From contig JAJXZJ010000025.1 in assembly GCA_021780105.1 (NCBI GenBank), positions 51,375 to 115,374 of the forward strand: a stretch of 64,000 nucleotides of DNA. The letters are read 5' to 3'. The notes beneath the pieces are model-generated. The model did no database searches. It worked only from the letters and a program-made list of their open reading frames with translations, and had not been told where the DNA came from. The translations under genes were made by a program, and so were the position numbers. Positions 50,478 through 58,498 of this stretch are shown here, one piece after another. The DNA is from a bacterium. Its GTDB lineage: Bacteria > Verrucomicrobiota > Verrucomicrobiia > Limisphaerales > J093. Within the stretch, counting starts at the first letter, position 1. Each line of letters begins with the position of its first letter.

Positions 50478-51685
50478 TGTTTCATTTTCAACCCCAGGCG
50501 GGGGTCCGCCGGAGAGCCAAGCGGCACCGCTTGGCTCTCGTTTTTTGACCGCAACTCGCGCTCCAGCGTGGCCAGCCGCCGTTGTGCGGCCTCGGCCAGC
50601 GCCGTCTCTGGAAACCAATCAACGATCCGCTGGATGGTCCGGCGGATGGTTTCGGGATTGCCCCTTTCGCGAAGCTGGAGATCGGCCAGCAGGTTGAGCC
50701 AGCGGGCGATATGGGGGTCTGGCGCGTGCGGCTGGGCGATGAGTTGTTCCAACTGCTCGGCGGCGAGGTCCAGCCGGCCCAGGTCATTCGCATAGGCCAG
50801 GGCCAATTCTTCGCGGGTTTGATTGTCCTGCGGATATCGTTCCAACTGGGAGACCAGCGCCGCAATCCGCACGTTCGGGTCCGGCGGCGGCGGCGCTTTC
50901 AAACCCGTGAAATCCGGGCGCAAACCCAGCCGCTCCTCGCTCCGCGGCAGGGCGATCGGTGGCCGCTCCGTCTGCAAAAACTCCGGCGATGCCAGCCGCG
51001 CAATCCGTTGGTGGGCCTGGTGCGCTTCGGGAGATTCCGGGAAACGTCCGATGATTTCCTCGAAGTCCACGCGGGCGGCATCCGGGTCCTTTGCCAGGGC
51101 CAGTTCCCAGTCCGCAAGCTGAGTCAGGGCGTAGGCGACGTTTTTCGGCGTGTGTCCTGGCTGGTTGATGAATCGTCCGACGGTCAGCCGCGCCGCGTCG
51201 AGGTCGTGGAGATCCCTGGCCTGGATGTCCGCCAGCAGCATCAGCCCGCGCACACTCGTCGGGAAACGCTCCAGTTGCTTGACGACTTCCACCACGGCTT
51301 CGGCCGGCTTGCCCTGTTTGCGGCGGGCTTCGGCGATGGAGAAGAACGGCTCCGGGTCGGCTGCGATGTCGCCACCGTCGTAAAGCTGGCCGAACTTGCG
51401 GCCAAACCAGCCGGCGATGTCCTCGGTCCAGGTCACCGCCAGCACCAGCCCGGCCACGGCAACCATGGGAATGCCGCCGAACGCGCCGGCGTAACCGCCT
51501 TCCGCCACCACCGGGGCCGCCACGAACACAAGAAACAGCAGGTCCAGCAGGGTCACGCCCCATTTCACCAGCAGGCTCGGCCGATCTTCGCTCTTGCGCC
51601 ACCACCGGACGAGCAGCCAGCCCGCTGCCGCGCCCATCACGGCCATTCCCAGGATCAGGCGGACGATGTGCCAGAACTTCTCCAT
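50474..51685 (-). CDS. Membrane protein with TPR-like repeats
   Basis: A 403-residue inner-membrane protein. Two or three membrane segments occupy residues about 8-28, 42-62 and 68-90 (LILGMAVMGAAAGWLLVRWW; LLDLLFLVFVAAPVVAEGGY; IPMVAVAGLVLAVTW). The rest is a chain of tetratricopeptide-like helices (EPFFSIAEARRKQGKPAEAV, DPDAARVDFEEIIGRFPESP, NQTREELALAYANDLGRLDL). It follows the PilT-like gene with a 13-bp gap, so a role in the same surface apparatus is likely. The last ~25 codons are also used, on the other strand, as the terminator of the lipoprotein gene. Confidence 0.82.
   Translation of the reverse strand: MEKFWHIVRLILGMAVMGAAAGWLLVRWWRKSEDRPSLLVKWGVTLLDLLFLVFVAAPVVAEGGYAGAFGGIPMVAVAGLVLAVTWTEDIAGWFGRKFGQLYDGGDIAADPEPFFSIAEARRKQGKPAEAVVEVVKQLERFPTSVRGLMLLADIQARDLHDLDAARLTVGRFINQPGHTPKNVAYALTQLADWELALAKDPDAARVDFEEIIGRFPESPEAHQAHQRIARLASPEFLQTERPPIALPRSEERLGLRPDFTGLKAPPPPDPNVRIAALVSQLERYPQDNQTREELALAYANDLGRLDLAAEQLEQLIAQPHAPDPHIARWLNLLADLQLRERGNPETIRRTIQRIVDWFPETALAEAAQRRLATLERELRSKNESQAVPLGSPADPRLGLKMKH
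50512..50546 (+). terminator. Strong Rho-independent terminator of the lipoprotein gene
   Basis: Thirteen-base perfectly complementary arms (50512-50524 and 50527-50539) are followed by G and six T (50541-50546). It lies 34 bp after the lipoprotein stop and wholly within the coding end of the convergent minus-strand gene. Confidence 0.93.
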
Positions 51686-51698
51686 GCGGGGCGAGGGT

Positions 51699-52754
51699 TC
51701 AGCCGGCGCGCTTGGCCAGCCGCTCCGGATGACGGGCGCGGCTCAGGGCCGCGTCGTAGCTGATCTGACAGCGGCAATAGAGATCGTAAAGGCAGGCATC
51801 CAGCAAAATCATGCCATCCTTCGCGCCGGTCTGGATGATGGTTTCGAGCAGGTGAAGCTGGTTTTCGCGGATGACATTGCGCACCGCCAGGTTGGCCACC
51901 AGCAATTCGTAGGCGAGCGTCCGGCGGGCGTGGTCCACGCTGGGCACCAGTTCCTGGCAGATGATGGCCTGGAGCGAACTGGCCAGTTGCAGGATGATTT
52001 GCTGCTGGGCCGGTCCTTCAAACACGCCGACGATGCGCTCCAGCGCGTGAATGACGCTCGGCGAGTGCATCGTGGCGAGCACCAGGTGGCCGGTTTCGGC
52101 TGCGGTGAGCGCGGTGGCGATGGCCTCGTGGTCGCGGATTTCGCCGATGACAATCACATCCGGGTCCTGCCGCAGGACGTGGATCAATGCACGGTTGAAC
52201 GAGCGCGTATCGGTCAGCACCTCCTGCTGGACGACGATCGCGCGCTTGTGACGGTGGACGAATTCGACCGGATCCTCGATTGTGACGATCTTGCACCGCC
52301 GCTCGCTGTTGATGAGGTCCACGAGATAATTCAGCGTGGTGGTCTTGCCGGAGCCGGTGGGACCGGTGATCAACACGAGGCCGTTGGGCCGGCGCGCCAG
52401 TTCGTCCAGTTTGGGTGGCAGGCCGAGATCCTCGCGGGTGGCAATGTACTCACCGCTGAAGCGGAAACTGAACTCCGGGTGGCCGTCGCGCCGGTAAAGC
52501 GTCAGCCGCGTGCGGCCAACCTCCGGAAAATGCAGCGAGGTGCAGAGTTCCCAGTCGCGCTGAAACGCCGCCCGCTGCTCGGGGTTCAGCAACGCCGCCG
52601 TCAACGACTCCAGTTCAGCGGCCGTCACGGCGTCGCCTTCGGCAAGAATGACCTCGCCGTTGATCCGGAACGCCGGCGGCGCGCCGGCGATCAGATGCAA
52701 ATCAGACGCGCCGCGTTCCACCGCCACGCTCAGGAGTCGCTCCAGCCGGTCCAT
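51699..52754 (-). CDS. PilT/PilU-like type IV pilus retraction-type ATPase
   Basis: A 351-residue cytoplasmic hexameric ATPase of the PilT branch. ATG at 52754 (MDRLERLLSVAVERGASDLHL) is the standard start; a longer frame reads through the upstream gene. Marks: GASDLHLIAGAPPAFRINGE, Walker A GPTGSGKTTTLNYL, Asp box IVTIEDPVEFVH, Walker B DPDVIVIGEIRD and the His box GHLVLATMHS. In the C-terminal region the usual PilT AIRNLIRE motif appears as AVRNVIREN. It should power pilus retraction or a type IV pilus-like secretion machine. It lies between two TPR protein genes on the same strand. Confidence 0.94.
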   Translation of the reverse strand: MDRLERLLSVAVERGASDLHLIAGAPPAFRINGEVILAEGDAVTAAELESLTAALLNPEQRAAFQRDWELCTSLHFPEVGRTRLTLYRRDGHPEFSFRFSGEYIATREDLGLPPKLDELARRPNGLVLITGPTGSGKTTTLNYLVDLINSERRCKIVTIEDPVEFVHRHKRAIVVQQEVLTDTRSFNRALIHVLRQDPDVIVIGEIRDHEAIATALTAAETGHLVLATMHSPSVIHALERIVGVFEGPAQQQIILQLASSLQAIICQELVPSVDHARRTLAYELLVANLAVRNVIRENQLHLLETIIQTGAKDGMILLDACLYDLYCRCQISYDAALSRARHPERLAKRAG

Positions 52755-52756
52755 CG

Positions 52757-53530
52757 TCAACCTCCCCGCCAGCGCCGCCACGCGCCGATGATGTGTTCCC
52801 CCAGCCCCGCCGGCACGGGCGCCTCCACGGCCGCCGCCATGACCAGCGGGCAATGCGCGTCCAACTGGCCGGCCTGCGCGAACGATTCCCGCGCCTGCGC
52901 CGTCAGGCCCAGCGCCCGCTGGCAACGGGCCAGTTGCACCCAGATCACCGCCTGCGCCGCGTCCAGCGCCAGCGCCTGGTTGGCCAATTTCAGCGCCAGG
53001 GAAAACTTCCGGTAAAACGCGTGGACCCGCGACGCCAGCCACGGCCAGAGCCAGTCCCGCACCGCGGCCGCCAGCGCCTTCGTGAAACAGTAGTCCGCCC
53101 GCTTTTCCTTCCGCGCCAGCAGCACGTCGCCGCGGGCCAGCCAGACGTAGGGTGTGTCGCCACGTTCGACGATCGCCGCGTCGGACATCGCCAGCGCGCC
53201 GCGCAAATCGCCGGTGCGCGCCAGCGTCACGGCCTTGGCAGCCAGCAGTTCAGGTTCCCCGGGAAACTGCTCCAGCGCCTTGCTCGCCCAGACGCCGGCC
53301 TCCTGAAAATACCCCAGCTCGATGAGCATCCGCACCTGGCCGACCCACGCCACGGCGCTCTGCGGATTCGCCTCCACCACGCGGGCGAACGACCGCAGCG
53401 CCTGCTCGAAGTCGCCCCGCCGGAACGCCGTCTCGGCCTCGCCCAGATGGCGCGCCTCGTCACCCACAACGCTTGCCGGTCGCGACGATTCCGCCTCGCC
53501 GTCGAATTCCAGATTGCCGAAACGACTCAT
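52757..53530 (-). CDS. TPR protein upstream of the PilT-like ATPase
   Basis: A 257-residue soluble protein of tetratricopeptide repeats. ATG at 53530 (MSRFGNLEFDGEAESSRPAS) is used; a longer frame adds 12 residues. Repeats begin at EAETAFRRGDFEQALRSFAR and continue with ELGYFQEAGVWASKALEQFP and TGDLRGALAMSDAAIVERGD. The middle segment (RADYCFTKALAAAVRDWLWP) resembles helices seen in pilus-assembly TPR proteins. Its stop is 2 bp from the start of the PilT-like gene, so they are co-translated. Probably an assembly or regulatory partner of the pilus ATPase. Confidence 0.83.
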   Translation of the reverse strand: MSRFGNLEFDGEAESSRPASVVGDEARHLGEAETAFRRGDFEQALRSFARVVEANPQSAVAWVGQVRMLIELGYFQEAGVWASKALEQFPGEPELLAAKAVTLARTGDLRGALAMSDAAIVERGDTPYVWLARGDVLLARKEKRADYCFTKALAAAVRDWLWPWLASRVHAFYRKFSLALKLANQALALDAAQAVIWVQLARCQRALGLTAQARESFAQAGQLDAHCPLVMAAAVEAPVPAGLGEHIIGAWRRWRGG

Positions 53531-53661
53531 GCCTTTCGTGACTTTGCTTATGGCTGACCGTGACAAGTGTGCCAGAAATACGGCCGCCTGACCACCGCAA
53601 ACCAGCGCGTGGCCCGGAAGTTGGACCGGGCTGCCACCCGAACGTCACGCCGCCCGGTGCC

Positions 53662-56211
53662 TCAGTGCCGGCGCAATACCAGATGGTGTTCCACCCGTCG
53701 GATCTGATGGTATTCCAACGGCGGCAACTCGGTGAGCGTTGGCGATTCGGTTTCGTTCAGGATCGCCTTCGCCATCTGCTGGAATGCCTGCCAGCGTGGC
53801 CACGCCAGTTCCGGCGCGTGCGCCACCTGCCGCAGCCGGCTGCGCCATTCGATGATGACGCGGTCAATGTCACCTACGCCGAGCCACTCCCCGATCCACG
53901 CGAATTTCGACAGCGGATCGCGGTGGATGCCGGCCACCACCGCCTCCGCGCCGGCGCCGTAGCGCGGTGGCACACCGTTTTCGAGATAGCCCGGCAGACT
54001 CTGCACGCCGTAAGCCCGCTGACTGACGATCGCCAGCCGGCCGGCCCAGCGGTTGTCCTCGCCACAAAACCGGAAGCCCGCATCCAGATTCGCCAGGTCG
54101 TAAATCAATTCATCCAGCGGATACGACTCGTCCTCCAGCGCCGCGCTGATGGCCAGGCCGTCGCCGCCGGAGAAAAAGCTCACCAGCCGGCCGCGACGCG
54201 TCGGCGCGCCCTTGGCGTCCACCAGGCCAAGCCGCCGCCAGAGCAGCGCCGTTCCCGCCGCCGGCGAAAGCTGGCGGCAGATGCCCGCCCGTTCGCACCG
54301 CGCGCAATCGTCCGGCACCACCTCGCGCTCCACCGGCCGCCAGAGCGCCACGCCGTGCCGGTCCACCGGCACCTTGATCGTCCATTCCGCCAGGCTGACG
54401 AGCGCGGTGATTTTTTGCGGCGATTCGACGAAGCGCACCAGCGGTGTGTGCTGGGCAGTGAACCGTTTTTCCACGAGCGCCGAAATCTTCTGCTGCCAGG
54501 CTTCGAGACTGGTCTGCCGGCCATGCCAGTTGGTCAGCCGGCGAACCCATTTGACCAGCACCACGCGACCGTCATGCAACCGCTCCGCCACGGTCAACGC
54601 GCGGCCATAAAGGCGCCGGCCGTCTTCTTCCGCCAGCACGACGAGCGTGCCGGTGCCGATTTTCTCCAGCGCCGCTGGTTCGGACAGTGCCGGCCGCAGC
54701 GGCAGCACCGCGGGCGGCGTTGCTTCCATTCCGTTTGGGCCGGCCGGCCCCCCGTTTCCGCCGGCAGCTTCATGAACGTCTTCGGACTTCGGCACGGCGA
54801 GGCTGACCTCGCGCAACGGCACCTCGCGCAACGCCGGCCAGCGTTCCCATTCGCCGCGGCTGTTGCGGAACTCGCGGAGCCGCCGGCGCACGTGCCGCGC
54901 CCGCTCGGCGTCGGTTTGCAGCCCGCACGGCGTGTCCGGTTGGCGCATGGCCTCCTCGACGCCGAGAAAAATCGGCTTCACGGTGAACAGCCGTTCCTGG
55001 ACGCGCACGGCCTCGGGAAACGGCGCGCGCCCCTGGCGGACGGCGCCGTGCATCACGGCCAGCAGCGCGCCCCAGTCCACCATGCCGTTGCGCGCGAGCT
55101 GGGCGGCGTGGGCGTCGCGCAGGCGCAGGTCGTTGGCGCTCACCAGCACGTAGCCGGTTTCATCAATGCCACGCCGGCCCGCGCGGCCGAACATTTGCAG
55201 CAGCTCGTCCGGCCGCAGCGGCAGTTCCACGGCGTCGCGCCGGTAGGAATCCGCCGCCAGCGCCACGCTGCGCAGGGAAAAATTGATGCCTGCCGCGAGG
55301 CCCATCGTCGCCACCACCACGCGCAACTGGCCGGCCTTGGCCAGCGGTTCCACCACGCCGGCCCGCGCGCCGTAGCTCAGGCCGCTGTGATGGTAGGCGA
55401 CGCGCGTCTTCAACAACCGCGCGAGGTGGTCGCCGGCGAGCTGCTTCTGCGGGGCGCTGAGCGCCAGCGGATCGGGCGTCGGCAGTTGCCGGGAGAGTTC
55501 CAGCGCGAGCGCCTCCGCCATTTGCCGGCGCGGCGCGAAGAGCAGGACCGGCCCCAGGTTTTCCGCGAGCGCCTTGGCGATCATCCGCGGCCAGTAACCG
55601 CGGATTTCCGAGGGAACGTGGTAGCTCAGGCTGGCGAGGTAAACTTCCTCCAGCGGCACGGGCCGTTCGTCCGAGCGGACAAGCACTGCGTCGCGGCCAA
55701 GCCGGCGCAACCATTTCACGATCTGCTGCGGATTTTCCACGCTGCCGCTCAGGAGCAAAAGCTGCGTGCGCGCCGGCGCGAGCGCGATGGCCAGCTCGTA
55801 GTTCAGGCCGCGGTCCGGGTCGGCGATCATCTGATATTCGTCCACGATCAGCAGCGACGGACCGTCGCCCTGGATGAGCCGGTGCTTCTGGGTTTCGAGC
55901 GTGGCGACGATCACCGGCGCGCCGAGGTTTTCCGCGAGGTCGCCGGTGGCGATGCCGGCGTTCCAGCCGCGGGCGCGCCATTCGGCGAGCTTGTCGTTGG
56001 CCAGGGCGCGCGTCGGCACGGTGTAAATCGCCTGGCCGCGGTTCTTGCCCTGATTGGACCACAGCTCGAAGATCAGCGTCTTGCCGGCGCCCGTCGGCGC
56101 GTGGACGACGACGTCCTGCCCGGCGCGCAACGCGCTCACGGCCTCCTGCTGCCAGAGGTCAGGAACCACCACGCGGTTGAACGTGGCGGCGTTGGCAAGC
56201 TGTTCGGCCAT
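53662..56211 (-). CDS. Ski2-like DEAD/DEAH-box helicase
   Basis: An 849-residue superfamily 2 helicase. ATG at 56211 (MAEQLANAATFNRVVVPDLW) is chosen since the upstream frame crosses a palindromic repeat. Motifs in order: Q-like PDLWQQEAVSAL, I APTGAGKT, Ia VPTRALANDKL, II DEYQ (in LLIVDEYQMIADP), III SGSVENP, IV VLLFAPRRQMA, V ATMGLAAGINF, VI QMFGRAGRRG. The long C-terminal part (about 480-849) contains a cysteine cluster DDCARCERAGICRQL. Ski2-like enzymes unwind RNA or DNA; no nuclease partner is adjacent. Confidence 0.9.
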   Translation of the reverse strand: MAEQLANAATFNRVVVPDLWQQEAVSALRAGQDVVVHAPTGAGKTLIFELWSNQGKNRGQAIYTVPTRALANDKLAEWRARGWNAGIATGDLAENLGAPVIVATLETQKHRLIQGDGPSLLIVDEYQMIADPDRGLNYELAIALAPARTQLLLLSGSVENPQQIVKWLRRLGRDAVLVRSDERPVPLEEVYLASLSYHVPSEIRGYWPRMIAKALAENLGPVLLFAPRRQMAEALALELSRQLPTPDPLALSAPQKQLAGDHLARLLKTRVAYHHSGLSYGARAGVVEPLAKAGQLRVVVATMGLAAGINFSLRSVALAADSYRRDAVELPLRPDELLQMFGRAGRRGIDETGYVLVSANDLRLRDAHAAQLARNGMVDWGALLAVMHGAVRQGRAPFPEAVRVQERLFTVKPIFLGVEEAMRQPDTPCGLQTDAERARHVRRRLREFRNSRGEWERWPALREVPLREVSLAVPKSEDVHEAAGGNGGPAGPNGMEATPPAVLPLRPALSEPAALEKIGTGTLVVLAEEDGRRLYGRALTVAERLHDGRVVLVKWVRRLTNWHGRQTSLEAWQQKISALVEKRFTAQHTPLVRFVESPQKITALVSLAEWTIKVPVDRHGVALWRPVEREVVPDDCARCERAGICRQLSPAAGTALLWRRLGLVDAKGAPTRRGRLVSFFSGGDGLAISAALEDESYPLDELIYDLANLDAGFRFCGEDNRWAGRLAIVSQRAYGVQSLPGYLENGVPPRYGAGAEAVVAGIHRDPLSKFAWIGEWLGVGDIDRVIIEWRSRLRQVAHAPELAWPRWQAFQQMAKAILNETESPTLTELPPLEYHQIRRVEHHLVLRRH

Positions 56212-56602
56212 CGTCTGCACGACCGCAGCATAGCGCAGTTGCGCGGCGGCGAAACGGGGAAATGTTTCCGGCCGCGGTTGTGGGCAGTGTTGAACCGGAC
56301 AACCTGAGTTGACGCCGGGCCGCGTCCACCTTGCCGTGCCAAATAATCCGTGCGGTAGGGCGGAGCTGCCGCTCCGCCCAAAATTGGGGCGGCGGAGCAC
56401 CACCGCCCTACCGCAACATGGCGCGTCACAGCAACGCGGACTTGGCCACCAGGCCGGACGCGGAATCGGCACAAGCCTCTGGCAGCGAACTTGACCGGGC
56501 GGCGCGGCCGGGGCAGGATATTAAACCATGAAACGCTGCAAGCCAATTTGGCCATCACCGCCAGCTTTGGCAGATTGATACTTTTAGGCCTCGAAGCGCA
56601 CA
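56212..56602. other. Intergenic gap between helicase and receiver protein genes
   Basis: A 391-bp divergent intergenic region. It contains a 63-bp palindromic element at 56352-56414. The part after 56530 drops in GC, continuing into the GC-poorer receiver gene. No clear promoter can be assigned. Confidence 0.55.
56352..56414. repeat. Palindromic intergenic element (GCGGTAGGGCGG arms)
   Basis: Perfect 12-bp arms GCGGTAGGGCGG (56352-56363) and CCGCCCTACCGC (56403-56414) enclose a GC-rich interior with further partial complementarity around a central AAAATT. It has the look of a dispersed REP-like element. Confidence 0.75.
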
Positions 56603-57271
56603 ATGAACCAAGCCACCGAATTAATCAAAGCTGCTGCGGCCCTTGCTTGGCCGATGATTGCGGGGGTCGTCCTTTGGAGGCTGTTTCCGGTCATTAAGCG
56701 AGTGCTAGAGTCCCGAGGCTTCGGCGTGAAGTTCGCCGGAATGGAACTCTCGGTTCAAGAAGCATCAGATCAATTGCGGAAGCAGGTGCGAGACCTCCAA
56801 GATAAAATCGTCGCCTTGCAGTTGCCTCCGCGGGAAGATCCCGCGGAGGCAAAGCCAGCAACCACCAAACGGGCATTTGCACGGCGGATACTTTGGGCTG
56901 ACGACAAGCCTTCCAATAACGCCTTTGAGATCGCGAAGCTCCGCGATGACGGTATCGAAGTTGTTCAGGCTCGTTCGACTGCCGAGGCGATACAAATCCT
57001 CACTGCCGACTCCTCCCGTTTCGATGCCATCATTTCTGACATGGGTAGATATGAGAATGGCCGCTACCAACCGTCCGCTGGCATAGACTTCATTTCCGCC
57101 GCGCATGCTGCGGGAGTCACTGTGCCAATTTTTGTTTACACTTCCCAAGCCACAGCGATCAAAAAGCATCAGGAAGTTCTCAAGGCTGGAGCGAACGGAG
57201 CCACCTGCTCGCCAACCGACTTGTTTGGACTAATTCAAAAAGTCTATGCACATGCACCAACCGAGTCCTAA
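56603..57271 (+). CDS. Membrane-anchored response-regulator-like protein
   Basis: A 222-residue protein with one N-terminal membrane segment (about 10-31, AAALAWPMIAGVVLWRLFPV), a short coiled coil (about 50-72, LSVQEASDQLRKQVRDLQDK) and a C-terminal receiver domain (about 94-215). Receiver residues are Asp100/Asp101 in ILWADDKPSNN, the phosphoacceptor Asp146 in AIISDMGRYENG, Thr180 in VYTSQ and Lys188 in AIKKH. There is no output domain and no kinase gene nearby. GC content is visibly lower than in neighbours, suggesting recent acquisition. It could act as a membrane phosphate-sink or localised signalling scaffold; function is not established. Confidence 0.82.
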   Translation: MNQATELIKAAAALAWPMIAGVVLWRLFPVIKRVLESRGFGVKFAGMELSVQEASDQLRKQVRDLQDKIVALQLPPREDPAEAKPATTKRAFARRILWADDKPSNNAFEIAKLRDDGIEVVQARSTAEAIQILTADSSRFDAIISDMGRYENGRYQPSAGIDFISAAHAAGVTVPIFVYTSQATAIKKHQEVLKAGANGATCSPTDLFGLIQKVYAHAPTES

Positions 57272-57362
57272 CGACCGCGTGCAGGCGCCACCGAGTCGCA
57301 CCTTTCTGTTTTCTTGGGTCAGCGGCCTGGTGCGCCTTACCCAGCCCGATATCTGATTCTAC

Positions 57363-58496
57363 TCAATCAAACCGGAATCGCCGCACGCCGATCCACGCCA
57401 TGACGGCGGCGGCGAGCAGCAGCAGAACGAGGTCGCCCAGCGCCGCGGTCGGACCAGCGCGAAAACTGGCGAGTTGATGGAGCGCGTGCATCGTCCAGCC
57501 GGTGGGCAAGGCGCGCGCCACGGCCTGCATCCATGCCGGGGCGATTTCCATCGGCCACCAGCAGCCGCCCAGTGCGGCGAAGACGTTGCTGACCAGCACG
57601 CCCAGTCCGATCGCCTGCCCTTCCGTGCGCGCCACGCTGCCCAGCACGATGCCGAACGACGCGCAAAACGCGCCCCACGCCGTCAAGACCAGCAGCACGA
57701 ACGGCACGTCCGGTCCCCAGTTCATATGGAACAACACGCCGCCGGCGATGAGCGCGAAGACGATTTGCACCATGCCGAGCGCCAGCCGACCGAGCCATTT
57801 GCCGGCGAACACTTCGCCGCGTGACATGGGCGCCGAGGCCAGCCGTTTCAGCAAACCCTGCTGCCGCTCGACGATAAGCGACACCGCGCCGCTGGTCAGC
57901 ATCACGATGAGGCTGATCATGACCATGATGCCCGGCACGGCCTGTTGAAAACCGGTCGGCGGCTCGCGGCGTTTGCCGGCGGGGTGAATGTCGAGCTTCA
58001 CCGTCCGGGGCATCTGCCGCAATCGATCGAACGCGACCGCCGTCGGCGTCTCGCCCGCCTGCACGCAGGCCAGCAAATCCGCCAGCACCGTGTAGCTCGC
58101 CCGGCCGATGCGGAACCGGTCGTAATCCTGCGCCAGCCCGCCTTCCTTGCGCTCCAGCCGCACCACCGCCTGCGTGCCGGCCAGCACCGATTCCGTGAAG
58201 TTTTCCGGCAACGTCAGCCGGCGTTCGTAATTGGTCAGCGCCTCCGCCGGCGGATGGTCCACAACGTAATCGTTTTCCTTCAACCGGCGGGTCAATTCAT
58301 CCGCGAGGAAGCCGCCGTTGGTGAGCGAGTTCAGCGCGAGGGGATCCTTTCCCGAACCGCGGACGCTGTTGCCGCCGCTGACGGTGCCGATGAAATACAT
58401 GAACAGCGCCGGCATGACGAAGATCCAGAGCAGCACCTCCTTTTCCCGCAGGAAATACTGCACGTCCTTCCGCGCGATGAACCAGATGTTCCGCAT
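57363..58496 (-). CDS. ABC-2 type exporter permease (second subunit)
   Basis: A 377-residue inner-membrane subunit of an ABC exporter of the YhfGH/YbhR type. ATG at 58496 (MRNIWFIARKDVQYFLREKE) is used; the upstream frame overlaps the preceding gene. TM1 (LLWIFVMPALFMYFIGTV) is followed by a long extracytoplasmic domain of about 170 residues and then five membrane segments (IPGIMVMISLIVMLTSGAVS onward), ending WIGVRRFRFD. GLLKRLASAPMSRGEVFAGKW is the typical cytoplasmic elbow. It is encoded 2 bp downstream of a paralogous permease; both work with the ATPase encoded first. Confidence 0.92.
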   Translation of the reverse strand: MRNIWFIARKDVQYFLREKEVLLWIFVMPALFMYFIGTVSGGNSVRGSGKDPLALNSLTNGGFLADELTRRLKENDYVVDHPPAEALTNYERRLTLPENFTESVLAGTQAVVRLERKEGGLAQDYDRFRIGRASYTVLADLLACVQAGETPTAVAFDRLRQMPRTVKLDIHPAGKRREPPTGFQQAVPGIMVMISLIVMLTSGAVSLIVERQQGLLKRLASAPMSRGEVFAGKWLGRLALGMVQIVFALIAGGVLFHMNWGPDVPFVLLVLTAWGAFCASFGIVLGSVARTEGQAIGLGVLVSNVFAALGGCWWPMEIAPAWMQAVARALPTGWTMHALHQLASFRAGPTAALGDLVLLLLAAAVMAWIGVRRFRFD

Positions 58497-58498
58497 CG

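Noticed and set aside
53560..56307. Plus-strand open frame of 915 codons
   Set aside because: It is antisense to the helicase, whose seven motifs are all in place on the minus strand.
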